Shown in pieces: positions 32,881 through 44,241 of a DNA stretch of 64,000 bases. The DNA comes from Spirodela intermedia (taxonomy: Eukaryota; Streptophyta; Magnoliopsida; Alismatales; Araceae): the NCBI GenBank assembly GCA_902729315.2, contig LR746264.1:250501-314500 (forward strand), in the 5' to 3' direction. The notes under the pieces are model-generated. The model was not told the DNA's origin. It did not search any database and was given only the letters and a program-made list of their open reading frames with translations. How positions within the stretch are numbered: the stretch's first letter is position 1; the number at the start of each line of letters is the position of its first letter. The position numbers were made by a program, and so were the translations under genes.

Positions 32881-35180
32881 TTATTAATTGATAAAATAAA
32901 GTTACTAAAAGAGAAGGAAGAAGAAGAGGAACACAAGAAAAAGGCATTGTATTGAAAGTAAATGAGGAATTCAGAGATTCTAGTAGTAACAAAAAAGAAG
33001 ACATCACTTGTATCTAGAAAATTCAAATAAGTGTTTAGAAAGAGATTTAGTGATAACCTTGAAGATAGTGAAGATAGTGAAGATCACACTTCTAATTTTA
33101 TCAAAGAAAATGAATTTTTTTATGATTACAATAAGCCTAGTCTTTTTAAAGTCGATTATCCAAAGTTGAGGAATAAAGATTCAAACAAAAAATTAAAGTA
33201 TTGGTAGTGTTGTGCAGTGAAGGCGAGATCAGCTCTAATTAAAAGTGCATACATATTTGAATTACTATAGAGATCAATGACGGACAAGATGAGAATGACT
33301 GGAATTAAGCAAAAATTATTTAATGTCTACCTTTTGTTGATTTAATTTTTTTTAAAAGTAATGTTCATTGATGAATTAGTCATTCTATTTAAATCAATAA
33401 AAATTGAACTTACGAAAGGTGATTAAGGTTTGAGTGATTCCCATAAAATTTGATCACCTTAAATTTGAAAATTGTGAATTATTAAATGTCCTCATTATAA
33501 GTTGATTATATAAAATCTTGAATCTCGTTACTCATTATCAAAATAAATGCCCTCATTATAATTTGATCATCAATAGGAATTTCAGTCTTGAAACTAAATG
33601 TATGAGGTCTCTCACGAGTTATTCAATCAGCTCCTAGCATCTCTAAACCCAAAATAGTTTGGGTTCGTAAACCCAAAACTTAATTATTTTCAAAACAGAT
33701 TTCTATGGACCACTATTTCAAGTGGTACTTGGAAAATAGTTGTCAAAGATATATGATAGAGACAGTCACATTTAGAGATGATAAGAATCAAATAGTTGTA
33801 AGTTATGGTAATATTAACTCCCTAAAAAGAATTATGATTAACGATGATATGTTTGATTAAGGTCTAAAGCAAAATTTGATAATCATTAGTCAGGTATGTG
33901 ATAAAAAGATGTAAATTTTAAGATTGATTGATGTCTAATCATAAACAAGGGCACTAATAGTTTAGTATACCATTACTTAAGTGAACTAGTAGATACATAA
34001 AGATGTTTGGTAGTTGATAAAAAATCAACTAAACCTAGAATGTGGCATAAAAAGTCAAGATATGTCAGCACCAAATTAATCAAGAAATTTACTATGATTA
34101 ACTTGGTTAAAAGATTATCCATCTTAGAAAGTGATTCACATTTTACATATGAAAGCTACTTAAAATGAAGGCATACTAGAGAATCTTTTAAAATAAAATT
34201 ACACATCACTTCAAAAAAACTACTATAATTACTTTACATTGATCTATTTGGACCCACCTTGAGTTTTTTATGTTTAGACCAACACCTATGGATGAAACTT
34301 TTTATGTGTTTACGAATTTTAACCTCAAAATTAACTAAAAATCAAAATTATATGAATGATCATGGTGGTAGATTCAGTACCACTAAAAAGGATTGTGGCA
34401 GATGTAAAATCACTCATAATTTTTCATGTCTTAGGGCCACAATAGAATGATCTGGTGGAAAGGAAAAAAATGGTACAAAAAATTATAGGAACTATGTTGG
34501 TTGAAAGTAAATTATCCAAATACTTTTGCCTAGAGGTTGTCAGCACAAGATGCTACATTATGAATTGGATGCTCATTAGATCAAAACATAGAAAAGCACT
34601 ATATGAGATTTTTAAAAATAGAAAACTAAATGGAGTATATTTTAAATCATTTGAATATAGGTGTTTTGTATGAAACAACTTTAAAAATAATTTACAAAAA
34701 ATTGATCATAGAAGTGATGCAAATATTTTTCTAAGATGCTCTAAAAGATCTAAAGGTTATAACCTATAATACAGAAACTATGACCATTGTGGTATCCGTT
34801 AATGTAAAATGTATTAAAGACCTAGAATCATAAGTGAAAAATGAGGAAGATCATTTTGTTTTCTATTGAAAACTAAATAAGATGGCACCACTTCTCTTGA
34901 AAAGTCATTTCAAGAAAAGATGGACCACCAAACAATGGAGAGTGATTGAGGATCATCCTATAAAAAAGATTATTGGAAAATTAAATGGCAATATCATGAT
35001 AAAATATTTATTAAAGTTAAAAGTAATTTTTTAACTTTTACTTCTAAAATACAACTTAAGACTATTAACAAAGAACTCCTAGATGAATATTGGATTGATG
35101 TCATGCAAGAAGATTAAGAGTAATTTGAAAAAGATAACTATTGAATTAACTTAATCATAAAGTTAACATTTGGTGAACTG
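32880..35180 (+). mobile_element. Decayed Ty1/copia retrotransposon internal region
   Basis: An AT-rich stretch keeps the order of copia Gag-Pol but is broken by many stops and frameshifts. In order: an acidic/lysine-rich Gag tail; a degenerate CCHC knuckle at about 33116-33163, reading FYDYNKPSLFKVDYP where cysteines are expected; a protease block at about 33720-33758 reading WYLENSCQRYM for WYLDSGCSRHM, so the catalytic Asp is lost; a pre-integrase block GLKQNLIIISQVCDKK near 33870; integrase at 34437-34675, with VERKKMVQKIIGTML and YFCLEVVSTRCYIMN; and the linker before reverse transcriptase, DEYWIDVMQED, at about 35085-35115. Reverse transcriptase and RNase H are missing after that. I could not identify the LTRs. 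It cannot encode active proteins. Confidence 0.85.
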
Positions 35181-37806
35181 TTCTAGCCTTAGTGATTTTA
35201 TTCCTTCATATCTAAAACTTCTATAGATCCCTAAATATAAATCTAAAAAAACTCGTAAGGATTTTTATAATGTTTTGACTTCTAGCTACTATTATTGTCT
35301 AATAACATCTTGTTCTTGGACTCTATTAAACCATTTTTTTAGTGAACAATTGTTGATTATCATCTTCAACTGTCAAAAAAAAATTAATTTGAATTAGCTT
35401 CTACATGGCATGTTGATGACTATGATGATTAGCTCTTTTGAGTTAATAAATCAATATTTAATAATCATCTAATTTTTTTAGCAATCATTTAAGTAATTCA
35501 TATTGAATTCATATCGAGTTAATTAGTTCTCCATCAAGAATTATTCTAAGTAATAATTTCAAATAATAGACATGTAGTAAATTGAATAAGTTTTCTTGCA
35601 AAGATTTTATTTCAATGGTTCTCATTAAATCCAATGTGGTAATTATTTTCTGCATTTAAATTATAGAATCTAAAATAAGAGACTCAAGTACATTCCTTGA
35701 GTTGTTATTTGTGTAACATCATTACATTATATTATTCATGAATTTATACTTTATCAATTTCATACTCATGTGCAACATGATATTTATGGCTCCGAGAAAA
35801 GAAGTTCACGTCCCATGGGCCTTCTACCTCCACGCAGCATTGCTCCATTAGGCTTTCGCCCATTGTGGAAAAATCCCCACTGCTGCCTCCCGTAGGAGTC
35901 TAGGCTGTGTCTCAGTCCCAGATATTTTGTGCAGTAAATAATTTTCGTAATTGTATATATTTATTCATTTTATATGTCATCATCGAAATTTTAGATGTTA
36001 ATCAATACTAAACACGATTGATGCAGTTATTTACAAGAGCACCATGAGATTGGATGCTACTAGACTATAACTTGTTTTTTATTTTATACCAAATTAAAAC
36101 TCTTTAAAATGGCAAAATTTAGGAGGAAAAATATATTTTTCAACTCATGGATTCATCAATTTAGAATTTTCAATCCAAGTATAAAAGTTGAGAAAAATGT
36201 AGTTGTTTGGTTTGTATGTTACTACAGATAGTTGAGTGTGATGAAACCTTGATTTCTTCTTTAATGTGTGTAGTCGTTTTGTCATAAAACATTGGATAGA
36301 TCTTCTTTTTGAATTCTACAGATATTTTAACATTAGCTTTATTTGTTCAATGTAGTTGAGAAATATATTACAGATAATCGTGTGAGTGATATAGATGAAA
36401 TATTTTTTCTTTTAACATTAGCTGTATTTGTTCTCATTTATTTTTTTTATGTATATACTCTAATTAATCAATATTATTTCAACATCTAAGAATAATCTTA
36501 TTAATTTAAATACCTTTTGTTATTTTGTTGATGCTATGATAACCTATAGTTATTTTTGATTTATAAGCTTTATGCTATGATGATAATTGTTCATAATATC
36601 TTATTTGGATATTTGGAAAGCACTTAGGAGGTCACCGCTCACCTCTGTCAATAATTTCTCAACTTCCCCGTTGAGGACGAAGTGTTAGTTGCAGAGGGCA
36701 TTGATAGGTTACTAGCCAACTCATCACATCCCTACTAGAAGGATAACTTGAGGTTGACACAATGCCTCCTCTATCTTAAGAGTATAAAGACACGAGGAGG
36801 AAAGGCAAAAGGATCATTGAGAGTTTTCCTAGAAAATAAAAGGTCAGAGGTCAACCCCTTTGAAGCAGTTTGTATCAAGTGTATGCCCAAGTTTCCCTTC
36901 CCCCTTTTTTTCTATTCTCTCTATTTCTCTTACTTTGAATATCATGTATCAAGGTTTTTCCTCTCATCTATTATCCTAATATCATTTTCTCTCCATAACC
37001 AGCTCACTATCCTCATACTTGAGGAAATGCACCCCCTAAAGTTAGGAGAGTTGACTTGATCCAAGAGTGTGATGTAGTGGGGCCCATGAGCATCACTTGA
37101 AAATTGGATTCATATAAAGAAGGAAAAGTATTCAATAAAGTGCTACATAGAGATTATGATCGGCTACTTGAACTTAGTAGCAAGTAAAAGAATCATTTTC
37201 TTTAATATTTGTATGTGTGGAATTCAATATAATCCTAAATAACCATACTTAAATGTTGTTTAAAGATCTTTTCAGTATCTTGCAAGCACAAAATCAATAG
37301 AGTTATGATGCCATCTGAACAAAGATTTAAATTTGTTTGCTTATTGCAATTCTGACTTTGCATAAATCAGAGTAGTCAATTAAACATTATTAGTGGTTCC
37401 TGCTTATTATTAAGAGCGTCTTGATTTCATGAAATCCAAGGAACTCCAATCATAATTAGAGGACGATAGTCTGAGTTTAAAAAGGGTTTGTATTCTTTGT
37501 GATAATATGAGTGCTATAAATATGGTAGGAAAAAAAATCTTATCTTGCAATCAAAAACCAAACATATGGACATAAAACATCATTTCATAAAGAACAACAA
37601 TGAGAGGATGTTTGGGTTGAAGAAAGAAGAGGAAGCAGAAGATCCCTCGGGTAATTTGAAAATAACAATCCAGCTCGAGTAGCACAAATTTTACCAAAAA
37701 ACTTATACCTACAAAAGAATCACCGGTTTCGATCGGAAGAAACGCGAAGTATTCATGTTCCTTTCATCCACAACAAATCAAAACCAGATAAGGGTTTTAA
37801 TCTAAA
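35181..37806. other. AT-rich repeat-like region around a plastid insertion
   Basis: No gene is supported. The 16S fragment is listed separately. Positions 36620-36850 contain a less AT-rich block that reads like retroelement debris (for example CCGTTGAGGACGAAG), but I cannot assign it. The AT-rich composition resembles the copia region. Confidence 0.5.
35790..35921 (-). pseudogene. rrn16: Plastid 16S rRNA gene fragment inserted in nuclear DNA
   Basis: On the minus strand this 132-base piece reads as the conserved 16S region ACTCCTACGGGAGGCAGCAG, preceded by CTGGGACTGAGACAC and followed by AATGGGCGAAAGCCT and the chloroplast-type GTGGAGGTAGAAGGCCCA. It differs from the plastid sequence at about a dozen places as I remember it, mostly C/G to T/A, as expected for an old, methylated nuclear copy. 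The flanks are AT-rich nuclear sequence, so this is a nuclear insertion (NUPT) and not contamination. Confidence 0.93.
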
Positions 37807-38353
37807 CTAAAGCACGGGAGGCGTTTGTCGAAAGTCCAGAGAGATGTCGTTCTCCCTCGGCAGCGCAGGCTCACTGGATCCTTCCTCACCTTCGAGACGT
37901 TCAGAAGCGGGGGTTGAGCCGGAAGACGGCAACAGTGGCCCGATGATCTTCCTCCTCCGCCCCGATGCGGCGACGGGGGCTGCCTCCTTGAGCTTTCTCT
38001 TCCGGAGTCTCTTCCTCTGAGATCTCGTCAGCCTCCGGGGTTGCTCCCCGCTTTCAGATGAGAGCCCCTCTTCCTTGTCCTTCTCCTCCGATCCGTCCCC
38101 CTCTCCTGCTGAGCCAGACACAGGAACAAACAGGCACAGAATAATAACCAGGCCGCGAGATCCCGCCTCAAAAACCTAGGGAAGAAAGCCGCATACGGAG
38201 ATCGGAGTGATCTATTCCCACCGGCGGCGCCGGCGCCGGCGCCGGCGACGGCGACAGCGGAGGAGGACGAGCGGGGAAGTAGATTCTGCTGAGCGCCTCC
38301 CTAAACCTCCGCTTGCTCTCCTCTCTCATCGTCGCTCCTCCAAGTTTTTCCAT
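37807..38353 (-). CDS. Small basic protein of unknown function
   Basis: Exon 1 (38176-38353) and exon 2 (37807-38108) join with GT/AG sites and keep frame, giving 159 residues. I do not recognise the family with certainty. The N-terminus EESKRRFREALSRIYFPA looks like a short amphipathic helix and is followed by a Pro/Ala-rich stretch. Exon 2 starts acidic and Ser-rich, then has a strongly basic block (TRSQRKRLRKRKLKEAA) that looks like a nuclear or nucleolar signal, then RKIIGPLLPSSG. The composition and the clean intron support a real gene, and a nuclear or RNA-binding role is only a guess. The ATG at 38353 gives MEKLGG; a second in-frame ATG nine residues on is possible. The frame upstream of it has no clear start. 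Confidence 0.7.
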
Positions 38354-40152
38354 CTTCCAACGTTGACCCCACACACTACGAATCCAAAACAATCTTACTG
38401 GGCCCAACCCTCCACCCAGCCACCCAGGCCCATAAAACCTTATGGGGCCCACTAGCTTCAATCAGCCCAAGGACTAGCTGCTGCAATAGAGAGAGAAAGA
38501 GAGAGAGACGGGGAGGGTGCCGTGGGGCCAGATGTCAGACGAGATGGGACAGATGGAGACCACAGACCAAATTATCTCCACCGATTTTGGAGTATTCCTA
38601 AAGTTCCGTCCACTATGCTATTTAAATAATAGTATTATCCGACATGTGGACCCCATTGAACGGAAATCCCGTCAATCCCCTCGGTTCTGACGTGGCGTGA
38701 TGAGGCGGGCTCGGAGGCGGCCTGTCCTCCCGGCACGTTTCTTCGGAACTCCACCGTTCCACGTCGTCCCCTGCCGATGCCAGCGCACTGTTCGGTCTCC
38801 TCGTCGCGGCGTCCACGGTGTTCCCTTATGTGGCGACCGCGGGGCCCATGTGCTCGGGACACGGTCGACCTACCTCGTCGCCCCATCTACCGCCGCCGAT
38901 CCCCCAGAATCGGACGGTCAGATTCCCCTCTCGCCCGGACGGTTCGAATTCAACCAACGTTAACTACAACCGCCGCCGAAATCACTCATTTTTTGGGAAA
39001 CTTATCTACAGCCGAGAAATATTATATAATTAATAAAACGACGACCATTTTTATCATTTTCTCGAGAAAATAAATCCTCGGAACTTTCTGATCCTACCCT
39101 GCAGATTTTTTGGGTAACAGATTTTATTTTATTTTATAGTAAAATGATGACTCAGTGTCCTCTTTCGAATGGAATGAAACAGGCAGCGGTGTGGTGTCCC
39201 AGATAGATGTCGTTTGGAGTACGAAGCCATCCACGTGGACGCACACCATTCGCCAGACGAGAGGGAAGCTTTAAAGCGGTCAACGGAGTGCGAGGGGGGC
39301 GAGGGGGACGGGGGGTCACGTCGGCCTCGCCGTCCAGGCTTTAAGCGTTCGGTCAATTGCTTTACAGACCGAAAGACGGAGAAGAAAATGGTGGCGGGTC
39401 ACGTTACCTCCGAGGAGGCCATCACATAACGTACAAGAAACCATTTAATCCGGGAGAGGATAATTGACCGGATATTTAAGAGCCTCGGAAATGAGCCCCG
39501 GCCCGGAGAAAAGCCCGAAACGGAGCCCCGGCCCGGATCCCCCACCCTAGTTTTTGAAAACCGTCGTCAGAAAACCGGGCCGAGCCGCTTGAGCCCTCAT
39601 GCTATTAATAAACAAAGGAGTTGCGTGCACTTATTAATTATGATTAAAATAAAGTGGTGAATTTCAGCTGTAGGGTGGGGCTCACTCACAAAGTGTTGAC
39701 CGAGAGCTGACTTCACAGCGCATCTTAGCCACAGCATCCCCATCTGCCTCCCTCCGTGTGATCTTCTCCGTCTCCCCCGTCAGCGCCCTGCCGCCCCCCT
39801 TTTGCCTCGGCTTTTTCTTTCGGAGAGCCGCATTTCCAGGCCCTTCCCTCGCTCTTCCTGCTCCTCCCCGGAGTTGGGTTTTCGCAAAGGTTGCGCCTTT
39901 TCCGGCGGGAGGGTGGGGGAGGAGGAGAGGTGGCGCGGGCCTTGTATATGATGCCGGTGATGATGGGACTTTCGATCCCCTCCTCGATTGCCCAGGAGAG
40001 AGAGGAAGGCTCCTCCTCCGTTAGGGTTCTTCCTCGCCCCGATCTCCCGCGGTCCAGCCGGAGAATTTAGCCCCCGATTCGCCTCATTTTGCCTGTCTTT
40101 TTTCTGTTCTTCTGGTTCTTGATCTTAGCTCTCGTCTTCGCCTCCGGCGAAG
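38354..40152. other. Intergenic, divergent promoters of small basic protein and U-box gene
   Basis: No gene is supported. The left end has GGCCCA words near 38400-38465 and a short GA run at 38489-38509. Positions 38690-38960 are GC-rich with overlapping ORFs on both strands that match nothing known to me. The last 400 bases are the U-box promoter and leader. Confidence 0.5.
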
Positions 40153-41529
40153 ATGCCGGAGCTACGGCATTACCCCCCTTCGTGGCGGCTGGAGAGCCGA
40201 GCCCAGGTCGTCGATCTGGAGAGCGCCGTCAGGGACGGGGTCTTGGGCGGCGGGGCGGCCACCGGCGGCGGCGGGGTGGGGCTCCCCGCCGGCGAGAAGC
40301 TCGACCTGAGGGAGATGATCGAGGAGGCGACGGCGGCGGCGGAGGACGACATCCCGGCGGTCTTCATCTGCCCGATCTCGCTGGAGCCGATGGTGGATCC
40401 GGTAACCCTCTGCACCGGCCAGACCTACGAGCGCTCCAACATCCTGAGATGGTTCTCCCTCGGCCACCACACCTGCCCCACCACCATGCAGGAGCTCTGG
40501 GACGACGCCGTCACCCCCAACCGGACACTCCGGCAGCTCATGCACGCCTGGTTCTCCCAGCGGCGTCACCACCGGAAGAAGCGCTCCGAGGACGTCCATG
40601 GCCGGGCCGCGGACCTCCTCGAGACCCTCCGCAGGGCCAAGGGGAGGGCCCGTGTGCAGTTCCTCAAGGAGCTCCACGGCCTGGTCTCCGGCCACGGGGG
40701 TGGCGCCGCCCAGAAAGCCGTTGCCGACTCCGGCGGGATCGGCTTCATCTCCTCCCTCCTCGGCCCTTTCACCTCCCATGCCGTCGGGTCCCTCGCCATC
40801 GCCGTCCTCGCCCGCCTCCCCCTCGACTACGCCTCCAGGAAGAACCTGCTGCAACCCGCCAAGATCTCCCTCCTAGCCGACGTGCTCAACGAGGGCTCCC
40901 CCGAGACCAAGCTCTGCTGCACCAGGCTCCTCGAGACCCTCCTCCAGATGGACAAGCAGGAGGAAGAAGAAGAAGAGGTCGTCTCCAGCTTCAGCCTCCT
41001 GGTCGGACTGTTGAAGATGGTGAAGGACAAGAGATCGTCTCCGGAGGGGACCTCCTCAGGGCTCCGCCTCCTCCGGTTCATATGCTACTCGCACCACCAG
41101 GTCAGGCCCGTCGTCGTCTCCGTCGGGGCTGTCCCTTCCCTGGTGGAGCGCCTCCCCGATCTGAACCGCGACTGCATGGAATCCGCATGGGAGATACTTT
41201 CTGCCCTAGCGGAGGCTCCCCAAGGCCTGCAGGCTCTGCGGAGCTGTTCTCAGGCGGTGCCCAACGCGGTTAGGGTCCTGATGCGAGTGTCTGAAGCTTG
41301 CACGAGGCACGCGCTCTCCGTCCTGTCGGCGGTCTGCAAGAGTTCGCCGGAGGAATGCGGGTCGCAGGCGGTGGAGGCGGGGCTGGCGGCGAAGCTGTTG
41401 CTGGTGATACAGAGCGACTGCAGCGCGCCACTGAAGCAGAGGGCGGCGGAGCTTCTGAAGCTCTGCAGCCTCAACTACACGGCCGCCCTCTTCATTTCCA
41501 AGTGCAAGCTCACCAGAACAATTCAGTGA
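40153..41529 (+). CDS. U-box / ARM-repeat E3 ubiquitin ligase (PUB30/PUB31-like)
   Basis: This is a single-exon gene of 458 codons plus stop. The U-box lies at about 68-138 and opens FICPISLEPMVDPVTLCTGQ, continuing TYERSNILRWF and NRTLRQLMHAWF; it recruits the E2 enzyme. The rest (about 150-440) is made of helical ARM-like repeats, for example LLETLLQM, SAWEILSALAEAP and RAAELLKLCSLN, for substrate binding. A Gly-rich stretch lies at 32-45 and a poly-Glu run near 277-283. Length and architecture fit the class IV plant U-box proteins PUB30 and PUB31, which act in salt and drought responses in Arabidopsis. The start ATG directly precedes PELRHYPPSW. The coding sequence is very GC-rich. Confidence 0.92.
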   Translation: MPELRHYPPSWRLESRAQVVDLESAVRDGVLGGGAATGGGGVGLPAGEKLDLREMIEEATAAAEDDIPAVFICPISLEPMVDPVTLCTGQTYERSNILRWFSLGHHTCPTTMQELWDDAVTPNRTLRQLMHAWFSQRRHHRKKRSEDVHGRAADLLETLRRAKGRARVQFLKELHGLVSGHGGGAAQKAVADSGGIGFISSLLGPFTSHAVGSLAIAVLARLPLDYASRKNLLQPAKISLLADVLNEGSPETKLCCTRLLETLLQMDKQEEEEEEVVSSFSLLVGLLKMVKDKRSSPEGTSSGLRLLRFICYSHHQVRPVVVSVGAVPSLVERLPDLNRDCMESAWEILSALAEAPQGLQALRSCSQAVPNAVRVLMRVSEACTRHALSVLSAVCKSSPEECGSQAVEAGLAAKLLLVIQSDCSAPLKQRAAELLKLCSLNYTAALFISKCKLTRTIQ

Positions 41530-41814
41530 GCGAGACCAGTCGAGATCCTCGTAGACTCACCGGAAAAGCCCCCTCCATCGCTCTGATCCCGTCCTCCGGA
41601 GAAGGAATCATCGGCGGCAAAATTCAGATGTCCTCGACGGCCGAATACCTAACCTTTTGGGGATTTGAATCGACCCACTCGGTCAATAAGCCGGATTATT
41701 GATCCCCGCCGGCAATTTTTGTTCTACCATAAATAATTTATTCGTTCGCTCCATCTCCAATCTATGAGGATCCAAAATCCTGTTCTTGCCGTGCTCGTAG
41801 ACTCGTCAGGAACC

Positions 41815-41848
<34 letters not shown>

Positions 41849-43200
41849 AAATCGGGTCTCCGGGAATCGGGGAACTCGGTGGGACAATGGACTCGGCTTT
41901 TCTGGTGGCGGCCGCCGCTGTCAGTGGGAGTTTGACCATTGACTGACCTAGGTCTTGATCCCGATCTCTGGGATGCCATGGGATCCTCTGGTGCTAGTGG
42001 GCCCCAAGCTTTGGACCAGGCCCTATAGTGGACGTTTCCCATCAGCCTGGCCCGTCAATGGGCCCACCAAGTCAGGATGCTGGACCACACATGCGGGACA
42101 ATCCACGTTGAGCGGGCCTCACACAGCTCGTGGGCTACTTATTGGGCCCATTGGCTTATCCCTCGTGGACGGGTGGGCCCTCGGGCAGCTCCTGATAAAT
42201 GGGCCAACCCACTCACGCGCTTTCGTAGATGGGCCGGAATAAATGCTTGCCACGTGGATAGATTGAAGAACGCCATGTGTCAGGGAGGGACGAGCTGCAT
42301 CACGTCGAAGCTCGGATCTGGATAGTGGGCTCACTCTGTTCGACCCATCAACGGCTCGCCCAATAAAAATGAAATTTGGGCTGTAAGTAGAACCTGCTTT
42401 GAGGTAGGCCCATTAAAGTTGGCTTTGCTGATATTTGGGTGGATTCTACCCACAATTCTTCCCCGTTCCTTTTTCCGCGGGGATTTTTTTAATATATGAT
42501 ATATCCATAATAATAATTATTACTATTTTCATAATGACCGAGGATCGAGCATGATAAATCTGATTCCAACTCTAATTTTCCATTTTTCATGTTTTATTTT
42601 AATTAATAAATAGGCGGGCGGGCCCATGTGCCGTCACCGTATGTGACCCACGAGTTAATGGCTTCTGGAAGCTGCGTTGGACTGCCGCCACGTATCCATT
42701 TTCCGAGTTGACCTAGCCCCAACTGGTCAAATAAGGCGGCGATGGCATGCTTTTTATGTGGGTCTACAGCTATTTGAAATGTCGGCGCTTGACGAATGTA
42801 GAACATACGAGGCGACGTAAGGCATCAAATTTAGTAGGAATTCGTATCACCACGTTTCCCACTCCTATTTGACTGGAGTGGAGTCCACGACGGAATTCGG
42901 AGGGTGAAAACTGCCATCCGCCTTCCCACCTTGACTGGAGTCCACGACGGGCACGTCAGCGGAAGACAGCTGCCCGGAGCTCGAGAGGGTCGCCGCTATA
43001 AAGTCCCCCTCTTCGACCCCTCCACTTCCTCTGGAAAGAAGAACTCTCCGGCGATACTGGCGGCGCAACCAGACGGGGGAGGCGGCGGAGGAGCCGGCGG
43101 AGGAGGAGGAGAAGGACGAACCCATCGTTCTCGTTCTTCTTTTCGTTTTCCACTGCCGGAGCTCGAGAAGTGCGCAGGGAGATAAGCTCCGATCGATAGC
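41530..43200. other. Intergenic, U-box 3' region and VQ promoter
   Basis: A (GA)14 tract lies at 41818-41846. Positions 41990-42430 are dense in GGCCCA/TGGGCC words. A short, duplicated TTGACTGGAGT...CCACGACGG motif occurs at about 42870-42895 and 42932-42949. No gene is supported. Confidence 0.5.
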
Positions 43201-43665
43201 ATGTACCTGCCGGAGCCGAGCGGGGAGAAACCCGGCGGGAGGGGGCGCTCGCCTCTGCCTCTGACCCACCTCCACGCGGTGAGGAAGAACCCGCCGGAGA
43301 AGCCCTGGAGGAAGCCCGCGGGCCCCGGGGCGTCGCCCAGAGTCTATCGGGTGCAACCCTGGGGCTTCCGCGAGCTGGTGCAGAGTCTCACCGGCGCCAC
43401 CGCCCCCCGGAGTCAGAGGGGAGCGGCGCCGCCGCAGCCGCCGCCGGCGTGGCCAGACGGACCGGCATGGGGAGGCGCCCACGGCGTGGACGTGAGCGTT
43501 CGTGTTGCCCCCTGTCCGCCGCGGGAGGCGGCGCCGCCGTCGGCTGCCGGTGGCGTCCCAGCGAGCAACTCCACGGGGATCCCCTCGGCGTCGGACTACT
43601 CGTCCTACCTAGCGCGGTGCAGCCTGCCGGCCCTGAGCCCCAGATCGACGACTTGCATGGAATAA
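43201..43665 (+). CDS. VQ motif-containing protein
   Basis: VQ proteins are small plant nuclear or plastid proteins that bind WRKY factors or MAP kinases and tune defence and growth. This single-exon gene encodes 154 residues. The VQ core is FRELVQSLTG at residues 56-65, matching FxxxVQxLTG, preceded by PRVYRVQPWG. The upstream HAVRKNPPEKPWRKP also occurs in one group of VQ proteins. The rest is Pro/Ala/Ser-rich and probably disordered. The gene is intronless, as most angiosperm VQ genes are. The next gene converges on it, leaving only 155 bases between stop codons. Confidence 0.9.
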   Translation: MYLPEPSGEKPGGRGRSPLPLTHLHAVRKNPPEKPWRKPAGPGASPRVYRVQPWGFRELVQSLTGATAPRSQRGAAPPQPPPAWPDGPAWGGAHGVDVSVRVAPCPPREAAPPSAAGGVPASNSTGIPSASDYSSYLARCSLPALSPRSTTCME

Positions 43666-43820
43666 GCCACCAACCTCGGAGTTGGTCTCCATAGTTTACA
43701 ACTTGTCTGGAATAGTTTACCGGCCACATGGACCTCTGTGTCATTAACATTTTTCCTTGATTTCATATTCTCTCTCTCTCTCTCTAGAAAAATGAATACA
43801 GGCAACCGGGGGGGGCTGGT

Positions 43821-44186
43821 CTAGGCCTCGGAGCCATTTTGCTCTGATGGGGAGATGGATCCCTGAGCATCGGACCACAACATCAGAGCCGACAGAAGTG
43901 CGACTGCCGCCGTCTCCACGCGTAGCCGGCACGGGCCGAGGCCGACTGGAGTGGCGCCTCTTTCGGTCATGAGCTCCACCTCCTTCTCCGTGAAGTCTGA
44001 AAGAATTCAGGGGAACAGTTCCCATCATCAGTTTCTCAGAATGCGCAGGGTGGGGATACTTGAGTTGGTGAATTAGCTCCAGACGAGAGCCTTGGAGCAT
44101 GGAAATTGAGCATCATCAACTGAAGCCCTAAATTTCCAAGAATCTATAATTTCTATCCATTTCTATCTCAAATAAAAATACATGCA

Positions 44187-44241
<55 letters not shown>

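Noticed and set aside
40089..41273. 394-codon plus-strand ORF overlapping the U-box gene, and a 230-codon antisense ORF
   Set aside because: Both are shadows of the very GC-rich U-box coding sequence; only the 40153 frame has domain content.
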